Source: Streptomyces sp. NBC_01353 (GTDB lineage Bacteria > Actinomycetota > Actinomycetes > Streptomycetales > Streptomycetaceae). Taken from it: a stretch of 64,000 nt of DNA. The number at the start of each line of letters is the position of its first letter. Within the stretch, counting starts at the first letter, position 1. Location of the stretch: assembly GCF_036237275.1 (NCBI RefSeq), contig NZ_CP108352.1, positions 6,572,001 through 6,636,000 of the forward strand, in the 5' to 3' direction. Positions 49,318 through 57,113 of the stretch are shown piece after piece. The position numbers and the translations under genes were made by a program. A model generated the notes under the pieces. It had not been told where the DNA came from. It searched no databases and was given only the letters and a program-made list of their open reading frames with translations.

Positions 49318-50373
49318 ATGGATACCTTGGACCCCCTCGGCGGAGCCGAGTTCGCGCCGAAGCAGACGTATCTGAACACCTCCGCCTGCGCGCTGCTGCC
49401 GCGCCGCACCATCGAGGCGATCACCCTGCTCGCCGAGGAGACCGCGGACGGCAGGCCGGCGGGCGCGGGCGACTTCGAGATCGTCGCGGAGGCCCGCGCC
49501 ACGTACGCCCGGCTCATGGCCGTCCACCCGGACCGGGTGGCCGTCGGCAGCTCGGTCTCCGTCCACATCGGGATGATCGCCCAGTCGATGCCGGCGGGGG
49601 CCGAGATCCTCTTCCCCGAGGGCGACTTCAGCTCCGTCATCACGCCGTTCATGGTCCGCGGCGACCTCAAGACCCGCTTCGTCCCGCTGGAGCGGCTCGC
49701 CGAGTCCATCGGCCCCGAGACCCATCTCGTCGCCTTCTCCTCCGTGCAGTCCGCGGACGGCCGGACGGCCGACTTCGCGGCGGTACGGGCCGCGGCCGCC
49801 GCGCACGGCGCCCGTACGCTCGTCGACGCCACGCAGTCGGCGGGCTGGCTGCCGCTGCGGGCGGGGGAGTGGGACTACACGGTGGCCGGCGGCTACAAGT
49901 TCCTGCTCTGCCCGCGCGGGGCGTCCTTCCTCACCGTCACCGAGGAGGCGCAGGACACCCTGGTCCCGATCCACGCAGGGTGGGTGACGGGCGAGGAGCT
50001 GTGGGTCAACAGCTACGGACCGGTGCGCGAACTGGCCCGGTCGGCACGGCGGTTCGACGAGCCGCCGGCCTTCCTCTCGTACCACGGGGCCGCTCGCTCG
50101 CTCGCCCTGCTCGAGGAGATCGGCATCGAGCGGATCGAGGCCCACAACAAGGCGCTCGCGGCCCGCTTCCGGGCGGGTCTCGTGGAGCTGGGGCACGCGC
50201 CCGTTCCGGACGTCTCCGGTGTCGTCGGCATGCCGGGCCTCGGCGACCGCCAGTCCGCGCTCCGGGCGGCCGGCGTCCTGATGTCCGCCCGCGTGGGCTT
50301 CCTGCGGGCGTCCTTCCACCTCTACAACAGCGCGACGGACGTGGACCGCGCCCTGGAGGTCCTGGCCGGCTGA
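49318..50373 (+). CDS. Aminotransferase class V-fold PLP enzyme
   Basis: 351 residues. PLP lysine K194 in VAGGYKFLLCPRG, D170 in TLVDATQSAGW, and the N-terminal YLNTSACALLPRRT (like the YLDNAA region of cysteine desulfurases). It resembles class V enzymes of the isopenicillin-N epimerase / desulfurase-like group; the reaction is unknown. No persulfide Cys loop typical of SufS is seen. Promoter with inverted repeat upstream; copy 3 of the convergent-junction repeat follows 20 nt after the stop. Confidence 0.86.
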   Translation: MDTLDPLGGAEFAPKQTYLNTSACALLPRRTIEAITLLAEETADGRPAGAGDFEIVAEARATYARLMAVHPDRVAVGSSVSVHIGMIAQSMPAGAEILFPEGDFSSVITPFMVRGDLKTRFVPLERLAESIGPETHLVAFSSVQSADGRTADFAAVRAAAAAHGARTLVDATQSAGWLPLRAGEWDYTVAGGYKFLLCPRGASFLTVTEEAQDTLVPIHAGWVTGEELWVNSYGPVRELARSARRFDEPPAFLSYHGAARSLALLEEIGIERIEAHNKALAARFRAGLVELGHAPVPDVSGVVGMPGLGDRQSALRAAGVLMSARVGFLRASFHLYNSATDVDRALEVLAG

Positions 50374-50392
50374 CGGCTGCCCAGCCGCACCC

Positions 50393-50420
50393 AAGGGGGT
50401 GTCCGGCGGATCATGGCCGG
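50393..50420. repeat. Convergent-junction repeat, copy 3
   Basis: AAGGGGGTGTCCGGCGGATC followed by ATGGCCGG, between the convergent class V aminotransferase and MarR genes. It matches the copies at 19344-19375 and 28574-28635. Confidence 0.75.
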
Positions 50421-50436
50421 ACAGGGCGGAAACCCA

Positions 50437-50976
50437 TTACGCCCTGCGTCCTGCCTTCGGCTCCGAGCAGTCGCCCAGCTCGGCGCCGCCCGCCTCCGCG
50501 CACAGGTTCCCCTCGACCTTGCTCAGGAGCCGCGCGAGGTCGGCGCGCTCGGCCGGGGTGAGGCCGGCCAGGGCGTACTCCTCCAGGCCGGTCCAGACGT
50601 CCGCGACCCCCGACCGCAGCGTGCCGCCCTCGTCCGCCGCCGCGACGAGCACCGCGCGCCGGTCGGTGGGGTCCGGGCTGCGCCGCACATGCCCGCTCTG
50701 CTCCAGGCGCTGGAGCATCTTGGTGACCGTCGAGGCGTCGACTCCCATCGCCTTGATCAACTCGGACTGGCGGACCGGCCCGCAGTCCCACAGGCACATC
50801 ATCAGGAACTCCTGGCCCGGGTAGAGCCCGACCTCCTTGAGCAACCGGCCCGCGGCGATCCGGTGCAGCCGGGCCACACGGGCGAGGGCGTGGCTCACCG
50901 GTCCGCCCTGTGCGGCGGTCGGCAGCGGGCCGCTACAGACGGGGTCCGACGGGGGCGCGGACGGGGACTCGGGCAT
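50437..50976 (-). CDS. MarR-family regulator
   Basis: 179 residues, winged-helix MarR protein: LHRIAAGRLLKEVGLYPGQEFLMMCLWDCG, then GPVRQSELIKAMGVDASTVTKMLQRLEQSGHVRRSPDPTDRRAVLV (in parts) near 65-115 for the DNA-reading helix and wing. GGAGCC precedes the ATG. It is divergent from the Old Yellow Enzyme gene; two inverted copies of TTGGTCGGCCAAG-like sequence lie between, so it probably represses both genes until an electrophile or phenolic ligand appears. Confidence 0.9.
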   Translation of the reverse strand: MPESPSAPPSDPVCSGPLPTAAQGGPVSHALARVARLHRIAAGRLLKEVGLYPGQEFLMMCLWDCGPVRQSELIKAMGVDASTVTKMLQRLEQSGHVRRSPDPTDRRAVLVAAADEGGTLRSGVADVWTGLEEYALAGLTPAERADLARLLSKVEGNLCAEAGGAELGDCSEPKAGRRA

Positions 50977-51024
50977 CACTGGCTCCTTGCGGCGGGCTCC
51001 TGCGGGGAGGTGTCCCAGATTACC

Positions 51025-51079
51025 TTGGTCGGCCAAGTAATGCGTTACAGTGGCGTCAGGCCAGATGCTTGGCCGACCA
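51025..51079. promoter_or_regulatory. Twin MarR operators between marR and OYE genes
   Basis: TTGGTCGGCCAAG (51025-51037) and CTTGGCCGACCA (51068-51079) are inverted copies. Each contains its own TTGG-N4-CCAA dyad. They lie 43 bp apart, one near each divergent start. Confidence 0.78.
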
Positions 51080-51102
51080 CATAAATGCCCTCGGAGGCCT
51101 CC

Positions 51103-52170
51103 ATGACCACTGCTTTCGACCCCATCGACCTCGCAGGCGCACGGCTCGCCAACCGCATCGCGATGGCCCCGATGACCCGCAGCCGCGCCCACAACGCGGG
51201 CCGGACCCCGACCGCACTGGTGGCCGAGTACTACGCCCAGCGCGCCTCCGCCGGTCTGATCATCACCGAAGGCACCCAGCCCTCCGCCGTCGGCCAGGGC
51301 TACCCGAACACCCCCGGCCTGCACAGCGCCGAGCAGACGGCCGCCTGGCGCGAGGTCACCGATGCCGTCCACACCCGCGGCGGCACGATCTTCGCCCAGC
51401 TCATGCACTCCGGCCGGATCGGCCACCCCGATCTCCTCGACGGCGACCTCCACCCGGTCGGCCCGTCCGCCGTCCGGGCCGGCGGGCAGCTCTACACCCT
51501 CGACGGTTTCAAGGACTTCGTCACCCCGCGTGAGCTGACCGCCGAGCAGGTGCGCGCCACCGTCGCCGATTTCGCGTCGGCCGCCCGAAACGCCGTCGCC
51601 GCCGGCTTCGACGGCGTCGAGATCCACGGGGCCAACGGCTACCTCGTCCACCAGTTCCTCGCCACCGGCTCCAACCGGCGCACCGACGAGTGGGGCGGCT
51701 CCGTGGAGAACCGGATCAGGTTCGCCGTCGAGGTGGTCAAGGCCGTCGCCGCCGAGATCGGCCCCGAGCGCACCGGCCTGCGGATCTCCCCGGCCAACCC
51801 CTACAACGACATCACGGAGACCGAGTCGGAGGAGACGTACACCGCGCTGGTCGAGGCGATCGACCCGCTCGGCATCGCCTATCTGCACGTCACCGAGGCC
51901 GCCCCGGGCATCCGCGAGCTGACGCTCACCCTGCGCAAGCGGTTCTCCGGCACCTTCGTCCTCAACCCGGCGACCGAGGGCCCGACCGGGGCCGAGTCGC
52001 TGGCCCTGATCGAGGACGGGACCGCGGACATGGTCGCGTACGGCCAGCTCTTCATCGCCAACCCCGACCTGCCGGCCCGGCTGAGGAACGACGGCCCGTA
52101 CAACACCCCGGACCGCGCCTCCTTCTTCGGCGGCGACCACCGCGGCTACACCGACTACCCGGCGCTGTGA
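51103..52170 (+). CDS. Old Yellow Enzyme-family alkene reductase
   Basis: 355-residue FMN enzyme that reduces activated C=C bonds with NADPH. ANRIAMAPMTRSRA (residues 15-28), FAQLMHSGRIGHP near 105, GVEIHGANGYLVHQFLATGSNRRTDEWGG near 172-200 with the His-Asn pair, and the terminal PDRASFFGGDHRGYTDYP are typical of the NemA/OYE class. GGAGG lies 5 nt before the ATG at 51103. Likely induced by electrophiles through the divergent MarR protein. A strong hairpin follows. Confidence 0.93.
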   Translation: MTTAFDPIDLAGARLANRIAMAPMTRSRAHNAGRTPTALVAEYYAQRASAGLIITEGTQPSAVGQGYPNTPGLHSAEQTAAWREVTDAVHTRGGTIFAQLMHSGRIGHPDLLDGDLHPVGPSAVRAGGQLYTLDGFKDFVTPRELTAEQVRATVADFASAARNAVAAGFDGVEIHGANGYLVHQFLATGSNRRTDEWGGSVENRIRFAVEVVKAVAAEIGPERTGLRISPANPYNDITETESEETYTALVEAIDPLGIAYLHVTEAAPGIRELTLTLRKRFSGTFVLNPATEGPTGAESLALIEDGTADMVAYGQLFIANPDLPARLRNDGPYNTPDRASFFGGDHRGYTDYPAL

Positions 52171-52176
52171 GGGACC

Positions 52177-52202
52177 TGCGGGGGCCCACCCGGGCCCCCG
52201 CA
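52177..52202. terminator. Terminator between OYE and ectD
   Basis: TGCGGGGGCCC (52177-52187), loop ACCC, GGGCCCCCGCA (52192-52202): perfect 11-bp stem at a convergent junction. A weaker hairpin AGCCCT/AGGGCT (52209-52229) follows on the ectD side. Confidence 0.87.
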
Positions 52203-52239
52203 CCCTTCAGCCCTCATGGCGGCAGGGCTCACCGACGTC

Positions 52240-53112
52240 TCACCGCACCGGCGTGAAGTCCCGTGCCCCGATGAACTCCGGCCGCCGCACCGGCGCCGCG
52301 AACGGCTCCACCGCCGCGTTCTCCACGCTGTTGAAGACGATGAAGACGTTGCTGCGCGGATACGGTGTGATGTTGTCGCCGGAACCGTGCATCGCGTTGC
52401 AGTCGAACCAGGTCGCCGAACCGGCCCGGCCCGTGAAGAGCCGGATGCCGTGCGCGTCCGCGAGCGAGGTCAGCGCCTCGTCCGACGGGGTGCCCGCGTC
52501 CTGCATCTGCAGCGAGCGCTTGTAGTTGTCCTTCGGGGTGGCGCCCTCGCAGCCGAGGAACGTCCGGTGCGAGCCCGGCATGATCATCAGGCCGCCGTTG
52601 GTGTCGTGGTTCTCGGTCAGCGCGATCGACACCGACACCGCCCGCATCCGCGGCAGCCCGTCCTCCGCGTGCCAGGTCTCGAAGTCCGAGTGCCAGTAGA
52701 AACCGGACGCGCCGAAGCCCGGCTTCACATTGATCCGCGACTGGTGGACGTACACGTCCGACCCCAGGATCTCGCGTGCTCGGCCGACCACCCGCTCGTC
52801 GCGCACGAGCCGGGCGAAGACCTCGCTGATCCGGTGGACCTCGAAGACCGACCGTACGGAGGCCGACTGCGGCTCGACGATCGCGCGAGGGTCGGCCCGC
52901 ACGGCCGGATCGGCGATCAACCGGTCCAGCTCCCGCTTGTACACGGCGACCTCGTCGTCGGTCAGCAGATCGGGCTGGGCGAGGAAGCCGTCGCGGTCGA
53001 AGGTCTCCAGGCCCGGGGCGTCGCTCCACACCACCGGGTCACGGCGGGGCGTCAGCACCTCGGTGGCGCCCCGGGTCGGGTACAGGTCGGTGTCCGTCAG
53101 TACGTCGGCCAT
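52240..53112 (-). CDS. ectD: Ectoine 5-hydroxylase
   Basis: 290-residue iron- and 2-oxoglutarate-dependent dioxygenase that makes 5-hydroxyectoine from ectoine. The iron ligands are H141 and D143 (FYWHSDFETWHAEDG) and H242 (WFDCNAMHGSGDN). QSRINVKPGFGASGFYWHSD is the EctD signature block. GGAGGAGGG overlaps the end of ectC, and only 3 nt separate the genes. Last gene of ectABCD. Product protects against salt, heat and drought. Confidence 0.97.
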   Translation of the reverse strand: MADVLTDTDLYPTRGATEVLTPRRDPVVWSDAPGLETFDRDGFLAQPDLLTDDEVAVYKRELDRLIADPAVRADPRAIVEPQSASVRSVFEVHRISEVFARLVRDERVVGRAREILGSDVYVHQSRINVKPGFGASGFYWHSDFETWHAEDGLPRMRAVSVSIALTENHDTNGGLMIMPGSHRTFLGCEGATPKDNYKRSLQMQDAGTPSDEALTSLADAHGIRLFTGRAGSATWFDCNAMHGSGDNITPYPRSNVFIVFNSVENAAVEPFAAPVRRPEFIGARDFTPVR

Positions 53113-53115
53113 GGT

Positions 53116-53514
53116 TCAGCCCTCCTCCGTCAGCAGGGGGTAGACCCCGTTCTCGTCGTGGTCCTCCCGGCCGGTGACCGGCGGGTTGAAGACGCAGACA
53201 CAGCGGAAGTCGGTCTTGGGGCGCAGGGTGTGCCGCTCGTGGCCGTCGAGCAGATACATCGTGCCCGGCTCGATCCAGTGCGTCTCGCCGGTCTCGTCGT
53301 TCGTCAGCTCGGCCTCGCCCTCGACACACAGGACGGCCTCGATGTGGTTCGCGTACCACATGGACGTCTCGGTGCCCGCGTACAGCACGGTCTCGTGGAG
53401 CGAGAAGCCGACGCGCTCCTTGGCAAGGACGATCCGCTTGCTCTCCCAGGTGCCGGACGCGGCCCGCACATGGCGTTCGGTGTTCTCGATGTCCTTGAAC
53501 GATCGGACGATCAC
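53116..53514 (-). CDS. ectC: Ectoine synthase
   Basis: 132-residue cupin-fold enzyme that cyclises N-gamma-acetyl-diaminobutyrate to ectoine, usually iron-dependent. [40 protein letters not shown] (split), and CVEGEAEL with [15 protein letters not shown] near 85-99 are diagnostic. Full length for the family. It lies 41 nt after ectB; ectD follows almost at once. Confidence 0.98.
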   Translation of the reverse strand: MIVRSFKDIENTERHVRAASGTWESKRIVLAKERVGFSLHETVLYAGTETSMWYANHIEAVLCVEGEAELTNDETGETHWIEPGTMYLLDGHERHTLRPKTDFRCVCVFNPPVTGREDHDENGVYPLLTEEG

Positions 53515-53555
53515 GGTGGTGCAACTCCCTCAGGTCTAGGGGTGGTACGGGTGGT

Positions 53556-54824
53556 TCAGACGGTCTCGCGGACCGCTCGGGACAGCGTGCGCAGCCCCTC
53601 GTCCAGCTCCTCCGGGGTGATGGTCAGCGGCGGAAGGAGCTTCACGACCTGGCTCTCCGGGCCCGAGGTCTCGAGCAGCAGCCCCAGCTCGAAGGCGCGC
53701 GCGCAGACCCTCGACGCCCGCGCCCGGTCGGCGAACTCCAAGCCCCACACCAGGCCTCGGCCGCGGTAGTGCGCGCCGTCGGCGGAGTTCTCCTCGCAGA
53801 GGGCGAGGAGCGCCTGCTCGACCTGTTCGCCGCGCGCGAGGGTCTGCTTCTCCATCTGGCCGTCGGCCCAGTACGTGTCGAGGGCGGCCGCCGCCGTGAC
53901 GAAGGCCGGGTTGTTGCCGCGGAAGGTGCCGTTGTGCTCGCCCGGCTCCCACACGTCCAGCTCCGGCCGGAACAGGCACAGCGACATGGGCAGTCCGTAG
54001 CCGCTGATCGACTTCGACAGGGTGACGATGTCCGGGGTGATGCCGGCCTCCTCGAAGGAGAAGAAGGCGCCCGTGCGGCCGCAGCCCATCTGGATGTCGT
54101 CGACGATCAGCAGCATGTCCTGCCGCCGGCACAGGTCGGAGAGCGCCCGCAGCCACTCGGGCCGCGCCACGTTGATGCCGCCCTCGCCCTGCACCGTCTC
54201 CACGATCACGGCGGCCGGCTTGTTCAACCCGGAGCCCTGGTCGTCGAGCAGCCGCTCGAACCAGAGGAAGTCCGGCAGCTGACCGTCGAGGTACTGGTCG
54301 AACGGCATCGGAGTGCCGTGCACCAGCGGAATGCCCGCACCGGCCCGCTTGAAGGCGTTGCCGGTGACGGCGAGCGAACCCAGCGACATTCCGTGGAACG
54401 CGTTGGTGAAGGACACGACCGACTCGCGGCCCTTCACCTTCCGGGCCAGTTTCAGCGCGGCCTCCACGGCGTTGGTGCCGGTCGGCCCCGGGAACATCAC
54501 CTTGTACGGCAGCGAGCGCGGTCGCAGCACGACTTCCTCGAAGGACTCGAGGAAGGTCCGTTTGGCGGTGGTCGCCATGTCGAGACCGTGGGTGATCCCG
54601 TCGCGTTCCAGATAGTCGATCAGGGCCCGTTTCAGTACGGGGTTGTTGTGCCCGTAGTTGAGAGAGCCGGCGCCTGCGAAGAAGTCCAGGTACGTGTGGC
54701 CGTCCTCGTCGGTGAGGCGGGCGCCCTGCGCGCGGTCGAAGACGGTGGGCCAGCCACGGCAGTAGCTGCGCACCTCCGACTCCAGGGTCTCGAAAACACT
54801 GAGGGCGGGCGGGGTGATGGTCAC
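53556..54824 (-). CDS. ectB: Diaminobutyrate-2-oxoglutarate transaminase
   Basis: 422-residue class III aminotransferase. It converts aspartate semialdehyde to L-2,4-diaminobutyrate with glutamate as donor, the first ectoine step. PLP lysine K271 in TLSKSISGYG, D242 in LLIVDDIQMGCGRTG, FFAGAGSLNYGHN near 48-60 and FPGPTGTNAVEAALKLAR near 111-128. GTG overlaps the ectA stop by 4 nt (GTGA). Draws on the same aspartate semialdehyde pool as DapA. Confidence 0.97.
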   Translation of the reverse strand: MTITPPALSVFETLESEVRSYCRGWPTVFDRAQGARLTDEDGHTYLDFFAGAGSLNYGHNNPVLKRALIDYLERDGITHGLDMATTAKRTFLESFEEVVLRPRSLPYKVMFPGPTGTNAVEAALKLARKVKGRESVVSFTNAFHGMSLGSLAVTGNAFKRAGAGIPLVHGTPMPFDQYLDGQLPDFLWFERLLDDQGSGLNKPAAVIVETVQGEGGINVARPEWLRALSDLCRRQDMLLIVDDIQMGCGRTGAFFSFEEAGITPDIVTLSKSISGYGLPMSLCLFRPELDVWEPGEHNGTFRGNNPAFVTAAAALDTYWADGQMEKQTLARGEQVEQALLALCEENSADGAHYRGRGLVWGLEFADRARASRVCARAFELGLLLETSGPESQVVKLLPPLTITPEELDEGLRTLSRAVRETV

Positions 54825-55348
54825 AGCGAAGCTCCGGTGTGGGGGAAGGGGCCGATGCGGTGCAGTACTTCGGGCAGATGGCCGGCGCCGTCGGACGTGG
54901 CGGGGAACAGGGCCCCGTCGAAGAGGACCTCGCGCTCCAGGGGGAGCCCGTGCCGTACGGCGAAGGCGGTGAAGAGCCGGCCGGAGGCCGTGTTGTCGGG
55001 GGTGACGGTCGTCTCGACGGCGGTGGGGGCGACCCGCGAGGTGAGCGCGTCGAGCAGCACGCCGGCCAGGCCCCGGCCGCGGTGCTCCGCGTCGACGGCG
55101 ATCTGCCACACGACGAGGGTGTCCGGGCGGTCCGGGCGCAGATATCCGGTGACGAAGGCGACCGGCTCGCCGTCGGCGGCGCGCGCGACCAGCGAGGTGG
55201 CGGCGAAGTCGCGGCACCACAGCAGATAGCTGTACGGGGAGTTCAGGTCCAGGACCTCGGAATCGCGGGCGATGCGCCACATCGCCGCTCCGTCCTCCAC
55301 ACGTGGGCTTTCCAGAGTCAGAGTCATGGCTGCTTGTGCTGCGGTCAT
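54821..55348 (-). CDS. ectA: Diaminobutyrate N-gamma-acetyltransferase
   Basis: 175-residue GNAT enzyme, second step of ectoine synthesis. LDLNSPYSYLLWCRDFAATS near 35-54 is diagnostic for EctA; QIAVDAEHRGRGLAGVLLDAL near 84-104 binds acetyl-CoA; TVTPDNTASGRLF near 115-127. ATG at 55348 lies 8 nt after TAAATT (55357-55362, minus strand); an ATG seven codons later is an alternative. It is first in ectABCD and is preceded by a distinctly AT-rich region. Confidence 0.95.
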   Translation of the reverse strand: MTAAQAAMTLTLESPRVEDGAAMWRIARDSEVLDLNSPYSYLLWCRDFAATSLVARAADGEPVAFVTGYLRPDRPDTLVVWQIAVDAEHRGRGLAGVLLDALTSRVAPTAVETTVTPDNTASGRLFTAFAVRHGLPLEREVLFDGALFPATSDGAGHLPEVLHRIGPFPHTGASL

Positions 55349-55716
55349 GGCGAGGGAATTTACCGAGCAATTTCGTGGATTGCATGTGCGAGTGGGGTGT
55401 GCCGACGCTGCCGGATATGTTATCCGCGCGGGCGCGAATGACGGCCGTTTTGCCCGTATATATCTGAGCAAAACGGGCGTGATGTGGAGTCGATCACACG
55501 ACCGGAATGCGAGAAGAGCGTTGATGAAATCTTGGCGTTTGAGGTCGGGAAATCCGGGCAGAAGAACTGCGGAAGGTGTACGGGAATTCGCTTGAAGAAT
55601 CTTCCCGGAGAATTAGTGTCGGTATTTCCGTGGCATTCGCGGGAATAGGGGCCTCGGGGCCGAATGGCGCGGGCAATGGTGTGGGCAGCGGTGCGGGCGG
55701 TGGTGCGGGCACACGA
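55349..55716 (-). promoter_or_regulatory. AT-rich upstream region of the ect operon
   Basis: About 370 bp with no supportable gene and clearly lower GC than its surroundings, especially 55349-55640. It contains CCGTTTTGC (55445-55453) and GCAAAACGG (55468-55476), a 9-bp inverted repeat around TATATAT. The ectA -10-like TAAATT is at 55357-55362. A Gly-type tandem G/T-rich tract (55660-55715) follows. Likely the osmotic control region. Confidence 0.55.
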
Positions 55717-55748
55717 AAACGGGCGGGGCCCGTAGGCCCCGCCCGTTT
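55717..55748. terminator. Terminator downstream of class V aminotransferase gene
   Basis: AAACGGGCGGGGCC (55717-55730), loop CGTA, GGCCCCGCCCGTTT (55735-55748): perfect 14-bp stem with A and T edges. It ends the minus-strand gene at 55769 and would insulate the ect promoter region from it. Confidence 0.9.
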
Positions 55749-55768
55749 CCCGCGTGCTGCCCAGGGCC

Positions 55769-56881
55769 CTAGCGGGAGCCCCACGCCTCCGTGACCGCGC
55801 GGCGGGCGGCCTCCAGGTCCACCGGGCGGCCCGTCTCGCCGAGGGCGGCGCCCAGTGCCGCCAGTGAGGACTGGACCGCGCCCGGAGTCGCGTCCACGCC
55901 GTAGTGGTTGACCCGGATCATCTCCTTCGACAGCGCTCCGCCACCCGCGATCAGCGGCAGCGACGGGTCGGCCGCCAGCGCCCTCGCGACCAGCTCCGAG
56001 GCGTCGACGCCCGCCGGGGAACGCAGCGTCGTCGCCACCGGGGCCGCGTCCTTCGCGTCACGGACGTACGGCTCGAGACCGCCGCCCAGGGCCAGGACGC
56101 CCGCGCGGGTCGCGGCGGCCGCGGCGGAGTGACGGGCCATCAGCGCGTCCAGGCCCTCGGTCTCGATCCGCTCCACGCACGCCTCCAGGGCCAGCATCTC
56201 CAGTTGCGCCGGAGCGTGCAGCAGCGCCTTGCGGCCGCCGTCGATCCAGCGCTCCTTCCAGTCCAGGAGGGAGAGGTACGAACGGCGCGGCGCCTGCGGG
56301 TTGGCGGCGAAGCGCTCCCACGCGCGCTCGCTGACGGAGACCGCCGAGACCCCGGCCGGACCGCCCATCGCCTTCTGCGCGCCGATGATGCACATGTCGA
56401 CGCCCCACGCGTCCGGCAGCACCGGCTCCGCGCCGATCGACGCCACCGCGTCCAGATAGAACAGTGCACCGTGCGCCCGCACGACCGCGCCGATCTCGGC
56501 GACGGGATTGGTGTTGCCGGTCGCCGCCTCCGCGTGGACCAGGGACACGAAGTCGATCTCCGGGTGCTCCGCCAGCGCCTGCTCCACCTGCGCGGCCGTC
56601 ACCGCGGTGTGGAAGGGCACCTCGAGGTCCACGACCGTGGCGCCGCAGTCGCGCAGCCAGTTGCCGAAGGTCTGGCCGTACGGCCCCGTGACGATGTTCA
56701 GCGCCGTCGAGCCGGGCCGGGCCCCGCTGCGGATGCACCCCTCCAGGGGCAGCAGCGCCTCGCCCTGGGTGATCACCACGTCCTGCTCGGTCGAGAGGAG
56801 GGCGGCGACCCGCCGCTCGATGGACGCGAAGTGCGCGGCGGTCAGCGGGGCCAGGTCCAGAAGCGGGTGTGTCACGGTCAC
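55769..56881 (-). CDS. Aminotransferase class V (serine-pyruvate / pyridoxamine-pyruvate type)
   Basis: 370 residues. PLP lysine K170 in CIIGAQKAMGGPAG, D144 in LFYLDAVASIG; HAEAATGNTNPVAEI near 116-130 and RVNHYGVDATPGAVQSSLAAL at the C-terminus match alanine-glyoxylate / pyridoxamine-pyruvate transaminases. Specific substrate unknown. It starts GTGACCGTG, so V1 or V3 could be the start; AAGG lies upstream. It is in the ect direction but separated by a strong terminator, so it is not part of that operon. Confidence 0.87.
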   Translation of the reverse strand: MTVTHPLLDLAPLTAAHFASIERRVAALLSTEQDVVITQGEALLPLEGCIRSGARPGSTALNIVTGPYGQTFGNWLRDCGATVVDLEVPFHTAVTAAQVEQALAEHPEIDFVSLVHAEAATGNTNPVAEIGAVVRAHGALFYLDAVASIGAEPVLPDAWGVDMCIIGAQKAMGGPAGVSAVSVSERAWERFAANPQAPRRSYLSLLDWKERWIDGGRKALLHAPAQLEMLALEACVERIETEGLDALMARHSAAAAATRAGVLALGGGLEPYVRDAKDAAPVATTLRSPAGVDASELVARALAADPSLPLIAGGGALSKEMIRVNHYGVDATPGAVQSSLAALGAALGETGRPVDLEAARRAVTEAWGSR

Positions 56882-57113
56882 GGCGGTGCCTTCTTCGGAT
56901 CGGTTCGGTGCTGGTGGAGCTGAGCGTGGAGCTTCGGTTCAGGGTACCGAGCGGTACTCCGGACCTTCGTACGACTCCGCACGGAAACGGGGCATCACGC
57001 GCGTACAACCCTGAAGGTGCATCAGATGTCGAACAGGGCGACGGAAAAGGGACGGGCCCTTTCCGGACACCCCCGCAGCCGCCCGGATCACCGTTGCATC
57101 CAGGAGCCGCTCC

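Noticed and set aside
55576-55794. Small plus-strand frame of 72 codons upstream of ect
   Set aside because: Runs through a strong terminator hairpin and a G-rich low-complexity tract, has no ribosome binding site, and overlaps the end of the opposing aminotransferase gene.
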